DNA from: Stygiobacter sp. RIFOXYC2_FULL_38_25
Lineage (GTDB): Bacteria > Bacteroidota > Ignavibacteria > Ignavibacteriales > Melioribacteraceae
Length of the DNA stretch: 64,000 nt
Reading direction: 5' to 3'
Assembly: GCA_001803165.1 (NCBI GenBank)
Contig: MHAZ01000006.1
Coordinates: forward strand, 125,428 to 189,427
Positions within the stretch are counted from its first letter, which is position 1; the number at the start of each line of letters is the position of its first letter. The translations under genes and the position numbers were made by a program. Positions 52,972 through 60,979 of this stretch are shown one piece after another. The notes below the pieces were generated by a model, which saw only the letters and a program-made list of their open reading frames with translations, ran no database searches and was not told the origin of the DNA.

Positions 52972-54660
52972 TTACAGACTCTTCGTCGTGGCAAGCCGCG
53001 ACTCAGAGTTTAAAATCTTGAGTTGAACACCCAACTCACCAATCATATCGTAATCTAATCCTTTGAATGCATCTACCGAATTTGAAATTTCATCAAATAC
53101 TTCTTCAGCCATTTCGTATTTTATTTTTCCACCAAGATGAGATGAAAGCTGAGCTAAAATTTTCCAGCTTGGTTTAGCGTCATGCTTACGTCCTTGGTTC
53201 CATTTGTCGAACTTGGTTCCAAACTTATCCCAGCGGCTCATGTTCATTCCATCAAGAGCGCGGTCCATTTCATCAAGTGAAACTGCCGGACGGATGCGCT
53301 GCACTCTTCCCTGGAAGTTTACAAACGTTCCATGCTTCTCAGCATACGATGCCGCCGGAAAAACTATATCTGCAAGCGCAGTTGTTTTACTTGAATTTGT
53401 TGCTGTAACAATTAACAGATCTAACATTCCAAGCGCCTGTTCCCATTCTTCACTCAACGCACCAAGATCATCTTCCATTACAAAAAGTGTTTTAACTTTT
53501 CCTTCTTTAATCAAACGATAAATTCCTTCCAGCTTCGCACCGTTGGATTTAGCAATAACTAATTCGGCTCCGGTTGTGTTGGGCGTTTTATCTTCACGAA
53601 TTAAAATATCATCTTGATCGTCAGCGACAGAATGTCTTGCAAAATCGACGCTGGTAACGTTTAATTGCTTGGCAAGTTTCAACAGAACAAAATTATCTTC
53701 GCATGTAGCAAAAGCAGAACCAACGAAAGCGATTTCGTTGCTCTTATATTCTTTTAGACTTTTCGCTGCAACTTCTAAAGCCTCATCCCAGCTTACTTTT
53801 TGAAGCTGTCCTTCTTTGCGAACGAAAGTTCCATCAATTCTATCATCAGCATTAACATTTTTGAAAGTGCTTAATCTTCCGTTGTCGCACATCCAGAAAC
53901 TGTTTACTTCTTCATTCTGGCGTGGTGTTAATCTCAAAATTTCATTATTGCGAACGCCAATTTCCGTATTGCATCCTCGCGCGCAGCCAACACAAATTGA
54001 GTTTGTGAAAGACATTTCCCAAACGCGGGATTTGAAACGGAAGTCGTTGTTGGTTAACGCGCCAACCGGACAAATATCCACAGTGTTCATCGAGTAAGGA
54101 TTATCAAACGATTCACCCGGGAATGTTGAGATTGTAACTTTATCGCCGCGGTTTACAAATGTAAGCTGGTTTGATTTTGCAATTTCATCAGAGAACCTAA
54201 TACAGCGTGAACATGAAATACATCGGTCGCCGTCAAATTTTATTCTTGGTCCAAGTTGAACGCGTTTTTCTTTTCTGTTTTTAATTTCTTCGAAGCGGCT
54301 TTCTCCGCGGCTGTGTGCGTAAGCGTAATCTTGAAGTTTACATTCGCCGGCTTCATCGCAGATTGGGCAATCAAGCGGATGGTTGATGAGGATAAATTCC
54401 ATCACCGCATTTCTTGCTTCCAAAGTCTTTGTAGAATTTGTATGAACAACCATTCCATCACCTGCAAGTGTTGCGCAAGAGATTGCAAGCTTTGGCATCT
54501 TTTCAATTTCTACAAGACAAACACGGCAGTTTCCGCTAACGGAAAGTTTTGGATGATAACAAAAATGTGGAATCTCAACACCAGCTTCGCGTGCAACTTC
54601 GATAACTGTTTGACCTTGCTTAAATTCTATTTGTTTTCCGTCAATAGTAATTGTCGGCAT
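52972..54660 (-). CDS. nuoG: NADH-quinone oxidoreductase subunit G
   Basis: Carries the chain of iron-sulphur clusters in the peripheral arm of complex I. The 562-residue product is a short NuoG: [2Fe-2S] domain with Cys34, Cys45, Cys48 and Cys62 (PHFCYHPKLSVSGNCRVC); His-Cys3 cluster (INHPLDCPICDEAGECKLQD); a [4Fe-4S] pair (CISCSRCIRFSDE and later CPVGAL); a molybdopterin-type domain starting with CVGCARGCNTEIGVRNNEI that lacks the full C-terminus of the Mo enzymes. The last dozen residues are encoded by hairpin-repeat copy F and are probably not ancestral. Upstream neighbour is an M16 protease gene, not nuoEF. Confidence 0.94.
   Translation of the reverse strand: MPTITIDGKQIEFKQGQTVIEVAREAGVEIPHFCYHPKLSVSGNCRVCLVEIEKMPKLAISCATLAGDGMVVHTNSTKTLEARNAVMEFILINHPLDCPICDEAGECKLQDYAYAHSRGESRFEEIKNRKEKRVQLGPRIKFDGDRCISCSRCIRFSDEIAKSNQLTFVNRGDKVTISTFPGESFDNPYSMNTVDICPVGALTNNDFRFKSRVWEMSFTNSICVGCARGCNTEIGVRNNEILRLTPRQNEEVNSFWMCDNGRLSTFKNVNADDRIDGTFVRKEGQLQKVSWDEALEVAAKSLKEYKSNEIAFVGSAFATCEDNFVLLKLAKQLNVTSVDFARHSVADDQDDILIREDKTPNTTGAELVIAKSNGAKLEGIYRLIKEGKVKTLFVMEDDLGALSEEWEQALGMLDLLIVTATNSSKTTALADIVFPAASYAEKHGTFVNFQGRVQRIRPAVSLDEMDRALDGMNMSRWDKFGTKFDKWNQGRKHDAKPSWKILAQLSSHLGGKIKYEMAEEVFDEISNSVDAFKGLDYDMIGELGVQLKILNSESRLATTKSL
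52977..53012 (-). repeat. Interspersed hairpin repeat, copy F, inside the nuoG 3' end
   Basis: On the minus strand it has outer arms ACTCT/AGAGT (changed together from ATTCT/AGAAT) and inner GTCGCGGC-TT-GCCACGAC with one mismatch. It encodes the NuoG C-terminal residues NSESRLATTKSL up to just before the stop codon. Confidence 0.8.
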
Positions 54661-54674
54661 ATCTTTTCCTTTTA

Positions 54675-55958
54675 CTATGCTTTTCTAAGCAATAAATTTT
54701 TTGGAGATAAAATTACTCTTGTAAGCGAACAACTTTCAAACTCGCCAAATTTATTTGTTAAACTCGAGTCTCCGAATAATTCATTAGAAAGATCGCGAAT
54801 GTCTTCCTTTGTAACTTTGTAAATTTTCTTAACTGTTTCTTCAACCGGAATAATTTTACCAAAGTAAATCATCTGATGCGCCATGCGGATCATCCGGTTA
54901 GTTGTGCCTTCCAAACTCATTAGCATATTGCCGACCAAGTATTCTTTTGCTCTATCGAGCTCGGCAGCATTAACTTTTTTCTGCTTAATCTTTTCCAATT
55001 CCTCAAAAATCAGCTTCTGGGCTTTGGAAACCGATTTTTCGTTAGTCGAAAGATAAACTCCGAAGGTGGATATATCAAAAAAGGAATTGAGAAAAGTGTT
55101 GATTTGGTAAGCAATTCCATTCTCTTCCCTAACTTTTTGGAATAGGCGACTGCTGCTTCCCTCACCCAAAATGTGAGAAAGTACAGCAACGGAAATTCGG
55201 CGTAAATCTTTGTAACCGTAAGTTGGCTTGCCAAGAATATAATGAACTTGCTGGGTTTCCTTTTCAACAAAAAGATCTTTCGAAGGCTGCATCGAAATAG
55301 TTCTAATTTTATCGTTGCTCGGTCTATAGTCTCTGGTGATATATTTCTTAGCGTACTTTACAATTTCATTATGATCAACATTACCGGACGCAACAATCAT
55401 GAATCTATCTAATGTATAATTTTCTTCAATGTACTTTAACAAATCTTTTTGTTTGAAAGCACGAAGGTTTTTTTCGGTTCCGATGATCGGCATTCCAATT
55501 GGATTTCCGGCGAATGTGTTGCTTTCAAACTTATCGAAAATCAGTTCGTCCGGTGAATCTTCAATATCGTAAAGCTCATCAATAACTACTTTGGATTCTT
55601 TTTCTATTTCCCTTGGATTGAAAACCGAGTTCTGAACCATATCTGATAGGACTTCAAATGTCTTTTCGATATGAGCGTTCAATCCTCTTCCATAAAAACA
55701 AGTGTGTTCTTTAGAAGTGAATGCGTTTAAGTAGCCGCCTAGTGATTCAATTTCTTCCGATATTCTTTTAGCAGAACGCTTTTTCGTTCCCTTGAAAAAC
55801 ATGTGCTCAAGAAAATGGCTTATTCCGGAGTTTTTCTCTGTTTCATCACGCGAGCCTACATTAAACCAAAACCCAAGTGAAAATGACTTTACATGCGTAA
55901 TCTTTTCGGAAACAATTCTCATTCCGTTGGGAAGCTGTGTTACATTAATGTTTTTCAA
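54675..55958 (-). CDS. M16-family zinc protease (processing-peptidase-like)
   Basis: A 427-residue one-chain half of the M16 protease family. The inverted zinc site HFLEHMFFKGT gives His48, Glu51 and His52, with the third ligand Glu128 in SKVVIDELYDIEDSP. The second domain (about 215-420) has the LLGEGSSSRLFQKVREENG-like motif (HILGEGSSSRLFQKVREENG) that binds substrate. Members of this group are intracellular or periplasmic peptidases, often called PqqL/YmxG-like. It ends 14 bases before nuoG on the same strand; a functional tie to complex I is not evident. Confidence 0.9.
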   Translation of the reverse strand: MKNINVTQLPNGMRIVSEKITHVKSFSLGFWFNVGSRDETEKNSGISHFLEHMFFKGTKKRSAKRISEEIESLGGYLNAFTSKEHTCFYGRGLNAHIEKTFEVLSDMVQNSVFNPREIEKESKVVIDELYDIEDSPDELIFDKFESNTFAGNPIGMPIIGTEKNLRAFKQKDLLKYIEENYTLDRFMIVASGNVDHNEIVKYAKKYITRDYRPSNDKIRTISMQPSKDLFVEKETQQVHYILGKPTYGYKDLRRISVAVLSHILGEGSSSRLFQKVREENGIAYQINTFLNSFFDISTFGVYLSTNEKSVSKAQKLIFEELEKIKQKKVNAAELDRAKEYLVGNMLMSLEGTTNRMIRMAHQMIYFGKIIPVEETVKKIYKVTKEDIRDLSNELFGDSSLTNKFGEFESCSLTRVILSPKNLLLRKA

Positions 55959-56072
55959 GTATGGTATTCTTCTGTTTTTAGTTCAAAAAATGTGGGGCAA
56001 ATATAAAGAAGGAAGAACGAAGAAGGAAGAACTCATTTTGAGTGCAGCATTAATGAAATTCTGCGATATAGT

Positions 56073-56282
56073 TTAGTCCAAATCAGATTCACTTAATTTT
56101 ACAATACACATTAAATATTTTAGTAACCCGATTTTTAGAGAGGCATTGCCATGAATTGGGATCGAGATACGCTCAATTTGCCCATCTTTAGAGTAAATGT
56201 GATGACTTCCGTGGATTCGCTTTAACACCCAGCCATTTTTTTCAAGAATTAAAGCCAACTCCTTTCCATTTAAGGTTTTCAA
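56073..56282 (-). CDS. hicA: HicA-type mRNA interferase toxin
   Basis: A 69-residue double-stranded-RNA-binding-fold toxin. The pattern NGKELALILEKNGWVLKRIH, GSHHIYSKDG and IPIHGNASLKIGLL matches HicA, with the catalytic His in GSHHIY. It overlaps the hicB gene by four bases (ATGA-type), so the pair is cotranscribed. hicB comes first here, the reverse of the E. coli order. Confidence 0.92.
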   Translation of the reverse strand: MKTLNGKELALILEKNGWVLKRIHGSHHIYSKDGQIERISIPIHGNASLKIGLLKYLMCIVKLSESDLD

Positions 56283-56482
56283 ACTGCAATCTCAATAATC
56301 TCACTTTCGCTTTCTAACTTGGTTTCACTAACATCAACACTTAAACAACCCTCAATAGCTTCATGGATGTTATTTATTACTTCGTCGTAAGTTTCACCTT
56401 GCGAAACACAACCGGGTATTGCCGGAGCTTCTGCCCAATAACCACCATCTTCCGCTTTATGTATTACAACTTTTAGTCTCAT
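56279..56482 (-). CDS. hicB: HicB-type antitoxin
   Basis: A 67-residue antitoxin with the partial RNase H-like fold of HicB: VVIHKAEDGGYWAEAPAIPG, CVSQGETYDEVINNIHEAIEG. It is the short form without a separate DNA-binding domain. It is translationally coupled to hicA directly downstream. Confidence 0.92.
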   Translation of the reverse strand: MRLKVVIHKAEDGGYWAEAPAIPGCVSQGETYDEVINNIHEAIEGCLSVDVSETKLESESEIIEIAV

Positions 56483-56560
56483 GATTTTTTCCCTTTTCGA
56501 TTATTATTTTTTAGTCAGTGCCTCACTATCACTAGTCACAATTTATTCTTTTTCTTCGCC

Positions 56561-56707
56561 TTAAAAGTAAAGTTTAACGGCTTCTTTTAAGTTTTTCACG
56601 GATTCTTCAATTGTTTCTCCAAAGGAAGACACTTCTACATTGATACTGCGCGACACAAAATATTTATCTTCTTTCCATACAACATAATTTATTTCTTGAG
56701 TTTTCAT
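56561..56707 (-). CDS. Solitary HicB-like antitoxin-type protein
   Basis: A 48-residue frame (56707 to 56561): MKTQEINYVVWKEDKYFVSR, then VEVSSFGETIEESVKNLKEA. The strand-strand-helix pattern and FGETIEESVKNL are those of the HicB-like family. It is 78 bases upstream of hicB on the same strand but has no toxin gene of its own. It may be an orphan antitoxin or a remnant of a second system. Confidence 0.75.
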   Translation of the reverse strand: MKTQEINYVVWKEDKYFVSRSINVEVSSFGETIEESVKNLKEAVKLYF

Positions 56708-56753
56708 AATCGAGTAATTTTCAATAAGAAGTTATAGGTCCCGACTAACTATT

Positions 56754-57212
56754 TCAACGTATTGTTTTACTGGGCAGTTCCATTAAGCTATCCAGAATTT
56801 CAGTTACATCATTTATTACGCGATTGCAAACTTTACCGGTCAGCTGATTAGCTTTAACGACTGCCCTTCCTTCCGGTGTGCTCACGGAAACACCAAGCAA
56901 TTCTTCACAGTTTAGAGTTTTGTTTCTCGCTTTAAATTCATCCATCAACTGATTGGATAATTTGTAAACGTGCGCTTTTGCCTCTTCCTTTTCCTTCTCG
57001 GAATTCCATTGCTTCATGCCGATTACCATTAATGCGCCTGTTACAGCTCCGCAAGTTTTCCCGGTACGCGCAATTCCTCCGCCGAAAGATGAAGCGACAC
57101 GTACCGCAGTTTGTTCATCAATGCCAAGCTCTTCTGCATAAGCTGAGAAAATAGCTTGTGAGCAATTGAATTCTTCTTTGTACAGTTTAATAGCTTTTTC
57201 TGCCGGCTTCAT
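56754..57212 (-). CDS. C_GCAxxG_C_C family protein
   Basis: A 152-residue protein of the small redox family named for its spaced cysteines. Visible elements: FNCSQAIFSAYAEELGID near the N-terminus, SSFGGGIARTGKTCGAVTGALMVIGM in the middle (the GCAxxG site, here TCGAVTGA), LNCEELLG and GKVCNRVINDV at the end. The family is thought to bind metal or act in redox chemistry; the reaction is unknown. Neighbouring genes are toxin-antitoxin pairs and give no clue. Confidence 0.9.
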   Translation of the reverse strand: MKPAEKAIKLYKEEFNCSQAIFSAYAEELGIDEQTAVRVASSFGGGIARTGKTCGAVTGALMVIGMKQWNSEKEKEEAKAHVYKLSNQLMDEFKARNKTLNCEELLGVSVSTPEGRAVVKANQLTGKVCNRVINDVTEILDSLMELPSKTIR

Positions 57213-57249
57213 TTTCTTTTCTCAACTTTTTAACAAGATATTCGTAAAA

Positions 57250-57651
57250 TTAATCCACCCAATTTTCAACTTTTAGATCATCAATGCGTTTAAATTCTCT
57301 TTCGTTATTAGTAACCAAAATCAAATTGCGGTTAATTGCTTGCGAAGCTATCAACAAATCCATTGCCCCAATCATCTTACCTTCTCTATCAAGTTGTGCT
57401 CTAATTTTTCCATAAACTTGTGCATCGGTTTTTGTGTAGTCAATCTGAATCAAGGGTAACAAAAATTGTTCAAGTGCAATTATATTTTCATTAGGACGAG
57501 TACTCTTCGAAATACCAAAATAAAACTCAGCAACTGTAATGCTTGATATTCCGATGGATTCCGGTTTTAACTTCATAAAACGTTTCAGAACCGCTTCCGG
57601 TTTTTTCTTGATAATATAAATACAAATATTAGTATCAAGAAGGTATTTCAT
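57250..57651 (-). CDS. vapC: VapC-type PIN-domain ribonuclease toxin
   Basis: A 133-residue PIN-domain nuclease. The acidic active site can be placed at MKYLLDTNICIYII (Asp7), SSITVAEFYFGISKS (Glu near 42), GAMDLLIASQAI (Asp near 98) and LVTNNEREFKRIDDL (Asp/Glu near 118). The start overlaps vapB by four bases. VapC toxins usually cut tRNA or rRNA. Confidence 0.92.
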   Translation of the reverse strand: MKYLLDTNICIYIIKKKPEAVLKRFMKLKPESIGISSITVAEFYFGISKSTRPNENIIALEQFLLPLIQIDYTKTDAQVYGKIRAQLDREGKMIGAMDLLIASQAINRNLILVTNNEREFKRIDDLKVENWVD

Positions 57652-57893
57652 AGGAACAACTCTTCACGGTCTTCTAATTCCGGTTGAGAACGTTCACTCA
57701 TGAAATCATCACTGAACTTATCTAAACTATCCAGAAAGGAATCCCATTTTTTGTGGTGAGGTATTAGTACTACCGCATCTCCAATTTTGGTTACATATAC
57801 ATCATCACCTTTGATTCTAAAAGCTTTTGGCAAACGAACAGCTTGGCTTTTTCCATTTTTGAACAATTTTGCTGTTTCCAACACGCACCTCAA
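57648..57893 (-). CDS. vapB: VapB-type AbrB-fold antitoxin
   Basis: About 77-81 residues. The AbrB/SpoVT swapped-hairpin core is clear: TAKLFKNGKSQAVRLPKAFR and GDDVYVTKIGDAVVLIP. The actual start is probably the TTG at 57881 (GAGGT five to six bases upstream) rather than the TTG at 57893. The acidic C-terminal tail (SERSQPELEDREELF) would wrap the toxin. Coupled to vapC. Confidence 0.9.
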   Translation of the reverse strand: MRCVLETAKLFKNGKSQAVRLPKAFRIKGDDVYVTKIGDAVVLIPHHKKWDSFLDSLDKFSDDFMSERSQPELEDREELFL

Positions 57894-57961
57894 ATAATCT
57901 ATACTAAAGGTATAGACTTTAAAAATTGATTACAAGAGTTCACCAAAAGATGTAGTAAATA

Positions 57962-59173
57962 TTATTTTGGAAACTTCTCTACATACTTTCCGTAGAACTC
58001 TCCAATAGCTTTGTAAGCCCTCTCCAAAATATTTTCCGGAGGAAGAAAAACTATTCTAAAATGTTGAGTGCCCGGCTTCTGTCCAAATCCGCTTCCGTGA
58101 ACAACAACTACTCCGGTTTCTTTTAGGAGTTCTACAGCAAAGTGGAAATCGTTGGTAACATTATGCAAACGCGGGAACGCATAGAAAGAACCTTCAGGTG
58201 CGACACATGAAATTCCGGGGATTGAATTCATCGCTTCAACTGTCATATCGCGGCGCTTGGTTAGCTTCTTCATTGCTTCAGTTAGATGAGATTGATCGCC
58301 AAGAAGTGACGGGGCAATTCCATATTGAGCCGGATGATTTGCACACAAACGCGCGCGTAAAATTTTATTTATCGCTTCGATGTAATCTTTGAGAACAGCG
58401 TTGTTTCCGCTAACAATTCCCCAGCCAATTCTAAAACCAGGAACCATATAATTTTTGGATAGTCCGCCAAAGGTAATCATCGGCACCTCGGAGTTTAGCG
58501 AAGCAATTGAAGTGTGAACTTTTCCATCCATCAAAAGTTTATCGTAAATCTCATCTGCAAAAATCACTAAGTTATGTTCAATTGCGAGTTCAACAATTTG
58601 TTTGAGCAATTCCGGAGAGTTGTTTGAGCCGGTCGGATTATTTGGATTGATAAGAATAATTGCCCGCGTTTTAGAATTAATTTTACTTTTAATATCATCA
58701 ATATCCGGCTGCCAGCCGTTACTTTCATCTAAGTAATAAGGATTTTCCATCGTTTGCAATTTGCTTTGAATAGCCGTGTAAAGAGGATAGCCGGGCGTTG
58801 GTGTTAGAACATTTTCGCCATCATTAACCAATGCTGTCAAGCAGATTTCAATTGCTTCGCTTGCGCCGGTTGTAACAAAAATATCTTGAATATTCTTAAT
58901 TCCCTTTCGCTCAGCTTCTTGCCCAATTGCATCAACAGCTTGTTTAATACCGGATGATGGCGAATAACCGTTAAGATTTTTTTTCATCGCTTCGTAAGTT
59001 GCTTCGATGAGATGTTTCGGCGGTTCCCAATCAAATTGGTTTGGATCGCCGATGTTCAAATACAACATTTCTTTTCCAGTCTTGGCAACTTCGTTAGCAA
59101 GCACAACAATATCACGCACGGCGTAAGTAATGTTTTCTGTTCTGACTGCCGGTTTAATTACAAAATTTGACAT
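57962..59173 (-). CDS. PLP-dependent aminotransferase class I/II (alanine/aspartate type)
   Basis: A 403-residue fold-type I aminotransferase. Visible elements: LYLNIGDPNQFDWEPP near 38-53, GYSPSSGIKQAV near 74, TTGASEAIEICLTALV near 100-116, NPNNPTGSN near 176-184, FADEIYDKLLMDG near 207-219 and the PLP lysine in GGLSKNYMVPGFRIGW. It resembles AlaA-type alanine transaminases more than aspartate-specific ones. GGAGA precedes the ATG. Substrate specificity is not certain from sequence. Confidence 0.9.
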   Translation of the reverse strand: MSNFVIKPAVRTENITYAVRDIVVLANEVAKTGKEMLYLNIGDPNQFDWEPPKHLIEATYEAMKKNLNGYSPSSGIKQAVDAIGQEAERKGIKNIQDIFVTTGASEAIEICLTALVNDGENVLTPTPGYPLYTAIQSKLQTMENPYYLDESNGWQPDIDDIKSKINSKTRAIILINPNNPTGSNNSPELLKQIVELAIEHNLVIFADEIYDKLLMDGKVHTSIASLNSEVPMITFGGLSKNYMVPGFRIGWGIVSGNNAVLKDYIEAINKILRARLCANHPAQYGIAPSLLGDQSHLTEAMKKLTKRRDMTVEAMNSIPGISCVAPEGSFYAFPRLHNVTNDFHFAVELLKETGVVVVHGSGFGQKPGTQHFRIVFLPPENILERAYKAIGEFYGKYVEKFPK

Positions 59174-59334
59174 GCATTCTCCATTAGGTTGAATCTTTCT
59201 GTCGAAAAATTAGTTCTTTCGAAAAACATTCTCCATTTATATTTCAAAAATTTCAGATTATTAATTATGAAGGTATTTATATGATGAGCAATTAAACCGT
59301 AAAACGAGTTGTACCTTAGCTAAAGAGGGAAAAA

Positions 59335-60177
59335 TTATTTATTCCCTTCAGCGGATTTCTTGCCGGACTGATTTTCGATTGGAAAAATTTTAGCATTCTG
59401 TTTTTTCGAATTATCGTAGCTATCGCTTGAATACCACCAAGTTGAAGGAAGCTTTACATAGTAATTTTCGTAACGCTTTTTAGCTTTCTTTATCCGTTTG
59501 CTTATCTGAAACTCTTGAAGCGAATAAGAGAATAATTTACTAACGAATTCTATTCTCGGGATGATTGCATCCGAGTTCTTAGCAAATATTGCCAGAGGAA
59601 TAGTCATGAAAAAAATTTTAACGTCCAAAAAGAATGATCTATTCTCTTCGTAAAACAAATCGAGAGCAATTAAATTTTCAACGCCTAGATTCCGATCGCC
59701 TATCAACTGCCAAGCGCCGGTGATTCCCGGTTTTGCGGCTAGCTCATTTCTTATTTTATACTGAACCGGAAACTGATTCTTCATTATTTCTAAGTCGCGC
59801 ATCATCAAAGGGCGTGGACCGACAAAACTCATCTTTCCTAAAAACACATTATAAATTTGAGGCAGCTCATCAAATCCGGTTAACCTAAGCCATTTAGCAA
59901 AGCTCCCAATTTCTACAGAGTTTTTATGAATCAGAAAAATGTCTTTCCATTTATTGTGTTCAATCTTATTGGCTTGAGAAGTTGTTATTGTTCTGAATTT
60001 AACAATGTTGAAACATTTTTGGTCAAGCGATAGACCACGCAGCTGTACAAAGAATGGATTCTCTTTCATCAATAAAAATAAAATTGTTGCAATAATTATT
60101 TGCAACGGCAAAGTAATTGCTATTACCAAAAGAGACGCAGCAATATCAAATAATTTTTTAGCGATCTTATAAAGCAT
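59335..60177 (-). CDS. Bacterial sugar transferase (polyprenyl-phosphate priming glycosyltransferase)
   Basis: A 280-residue enzyme that would move a sugar-phosphate from a nucleotide sugar to undecaprenyl phosphate to start glycan synthesis. It has one N-terminal re-entrant or membrane helix (about 8-37), a basic segment with VKFRTI near 58, LRLTGFDELPQIYNVFLGKMSFVGPRPLM near 100-128 (the DELPQ and GPRP motifs) and a hydrophobic patch near 195-215. The second half (about 225-280) is a basic tail not typical of the family. No glycan cluster is adjacent. Confidence 0.88.
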   Translation of the reverse strand: MLYKIAKKLFDIAASLLVIAITLPLQIIIATILFLLMKENPFFVQLRGLSLDQKCFNIVKFRTITTSQANKIEHNKWKDIFLIHKNSVEIGSFAKWLRLTGFDELPQIYNVFLGKMSFVGPRPLMMRDLEIMKNQFPVQYKIRNELAAKPGITGAWQLIGDRNLGVENLIALDLFYEENRSFFLDVKIFFMTIPLAIFAKNSDAIIPRIEFVSKLFSYSLQEFQISKRIKKAKKRYENYYVKLPSTWWYSSDSYDNSKKQNAKIFPIENQSGKKSAEGNK

Positions 60178-60183
60178 TTTATC

Positions 60184-60954
60184 CTAAAAAAGTAAAGTCC
60201 ATAGAATGTAATCGAGTATTAAAATTAATGAAGAGCTTACAACAAAGGAACGAATAGTTGAAAGACCAACACCTTCGGCACCGCCTTCGGTTCTAAATCC
60301 TATATGACAGCCGAGCAGAGATGTTACTCCACCAAACAGTAATCCTTTTATTAGTCCAAATATGAAATCGCTGAAAGCAAAAAACCTTCTTACAGATTCA
60401 AAGAAAACATTAAATGAAACTCCAAGAAACAAATTAGAAATGAAATAGGCCCCTACGATTGCAATTGCATTGGCAAAGATTACAAGAATCGGCATCATGA
60501 TGATTGCGGCAAAGAAACGCGGTGTAGCGAGAAATCCAACCGGACTGATTCCCATAGTTTCTAGTGCATCAATTTGTTCAGTAACTTTCATAGAACCAAG
60601 TTCGGCAGCGATTGACGCGCCAACTCGTCCAGCAATTACAATTGCAGTTAGTACAGGACCAAGTTCCGTTATAATTGCGCGTGAAGTTGCTGAGCCAAGA
60701 AATGATAGCGGCGCAATTCCTTTTAGTTGATAAGCGGCTTGCCAAGCTGCCACAGCTCCGGTAAAACTTGCAATGATTAACACAAGCGGAATTGAATTAA
60801 CACCGATGTGTTCCATCTGATAGAAAAAGTTTTTTCTGCTTCTGTATAAACTTGGCGAGTGCCTAAATATATCCACTAGAAGTAGAAATACTTGCCCGCA
60901 CTCTTCAAACAAGTTAAGAGTCTTTTCGCCTACTTTTTGAAAAAATGAAATCAT
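60184..60954 (-). CDS. mlaE: MlaE-family ABC transporter permease
   Basis: Membrane subunit of a lipid-transport (MCE-type) ABC importer/exporter. The 256-residue product has five or six spans, FTGAVAAWQAAYQLKG near 67-82, and the family signature ELGPVLTAIVIAGRVGASIAAELGSMKVTEQIDALETMGISP near 97-139. It lies six bases upstream of the sugar transferase gene. The ATPase (mlaF) and MCE protein (mlaD) are not in the window, so the symbol is a family label. Confidence 0.88.
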   Translation of the reverse strand: MISFFQKVGEKTLNLFEECGQVFLLLVDIFRHSPSLYRSRKNFFYQMEHIGVNSIPLVLIIASFTGAVAAWQAAYQLKGIAPLSFLGSATSRAIITELGPVLTAIVIAGRVGASIAAELGSMKVTEQIDALETMGISPVGFLATPRFFAAIIMMPILVIFANAIAIVGAYFISNLFLGVSFNVFFESVRRFFAFSDFIFGLIKGLLFGGVTSLLGCHIGFRTEGGAEGVGLSTIRSFVVSSSLILILDYILWTLLF

Positions 60955-60979
60955 AGTAACCCGAATTGCTAAACGAAAG

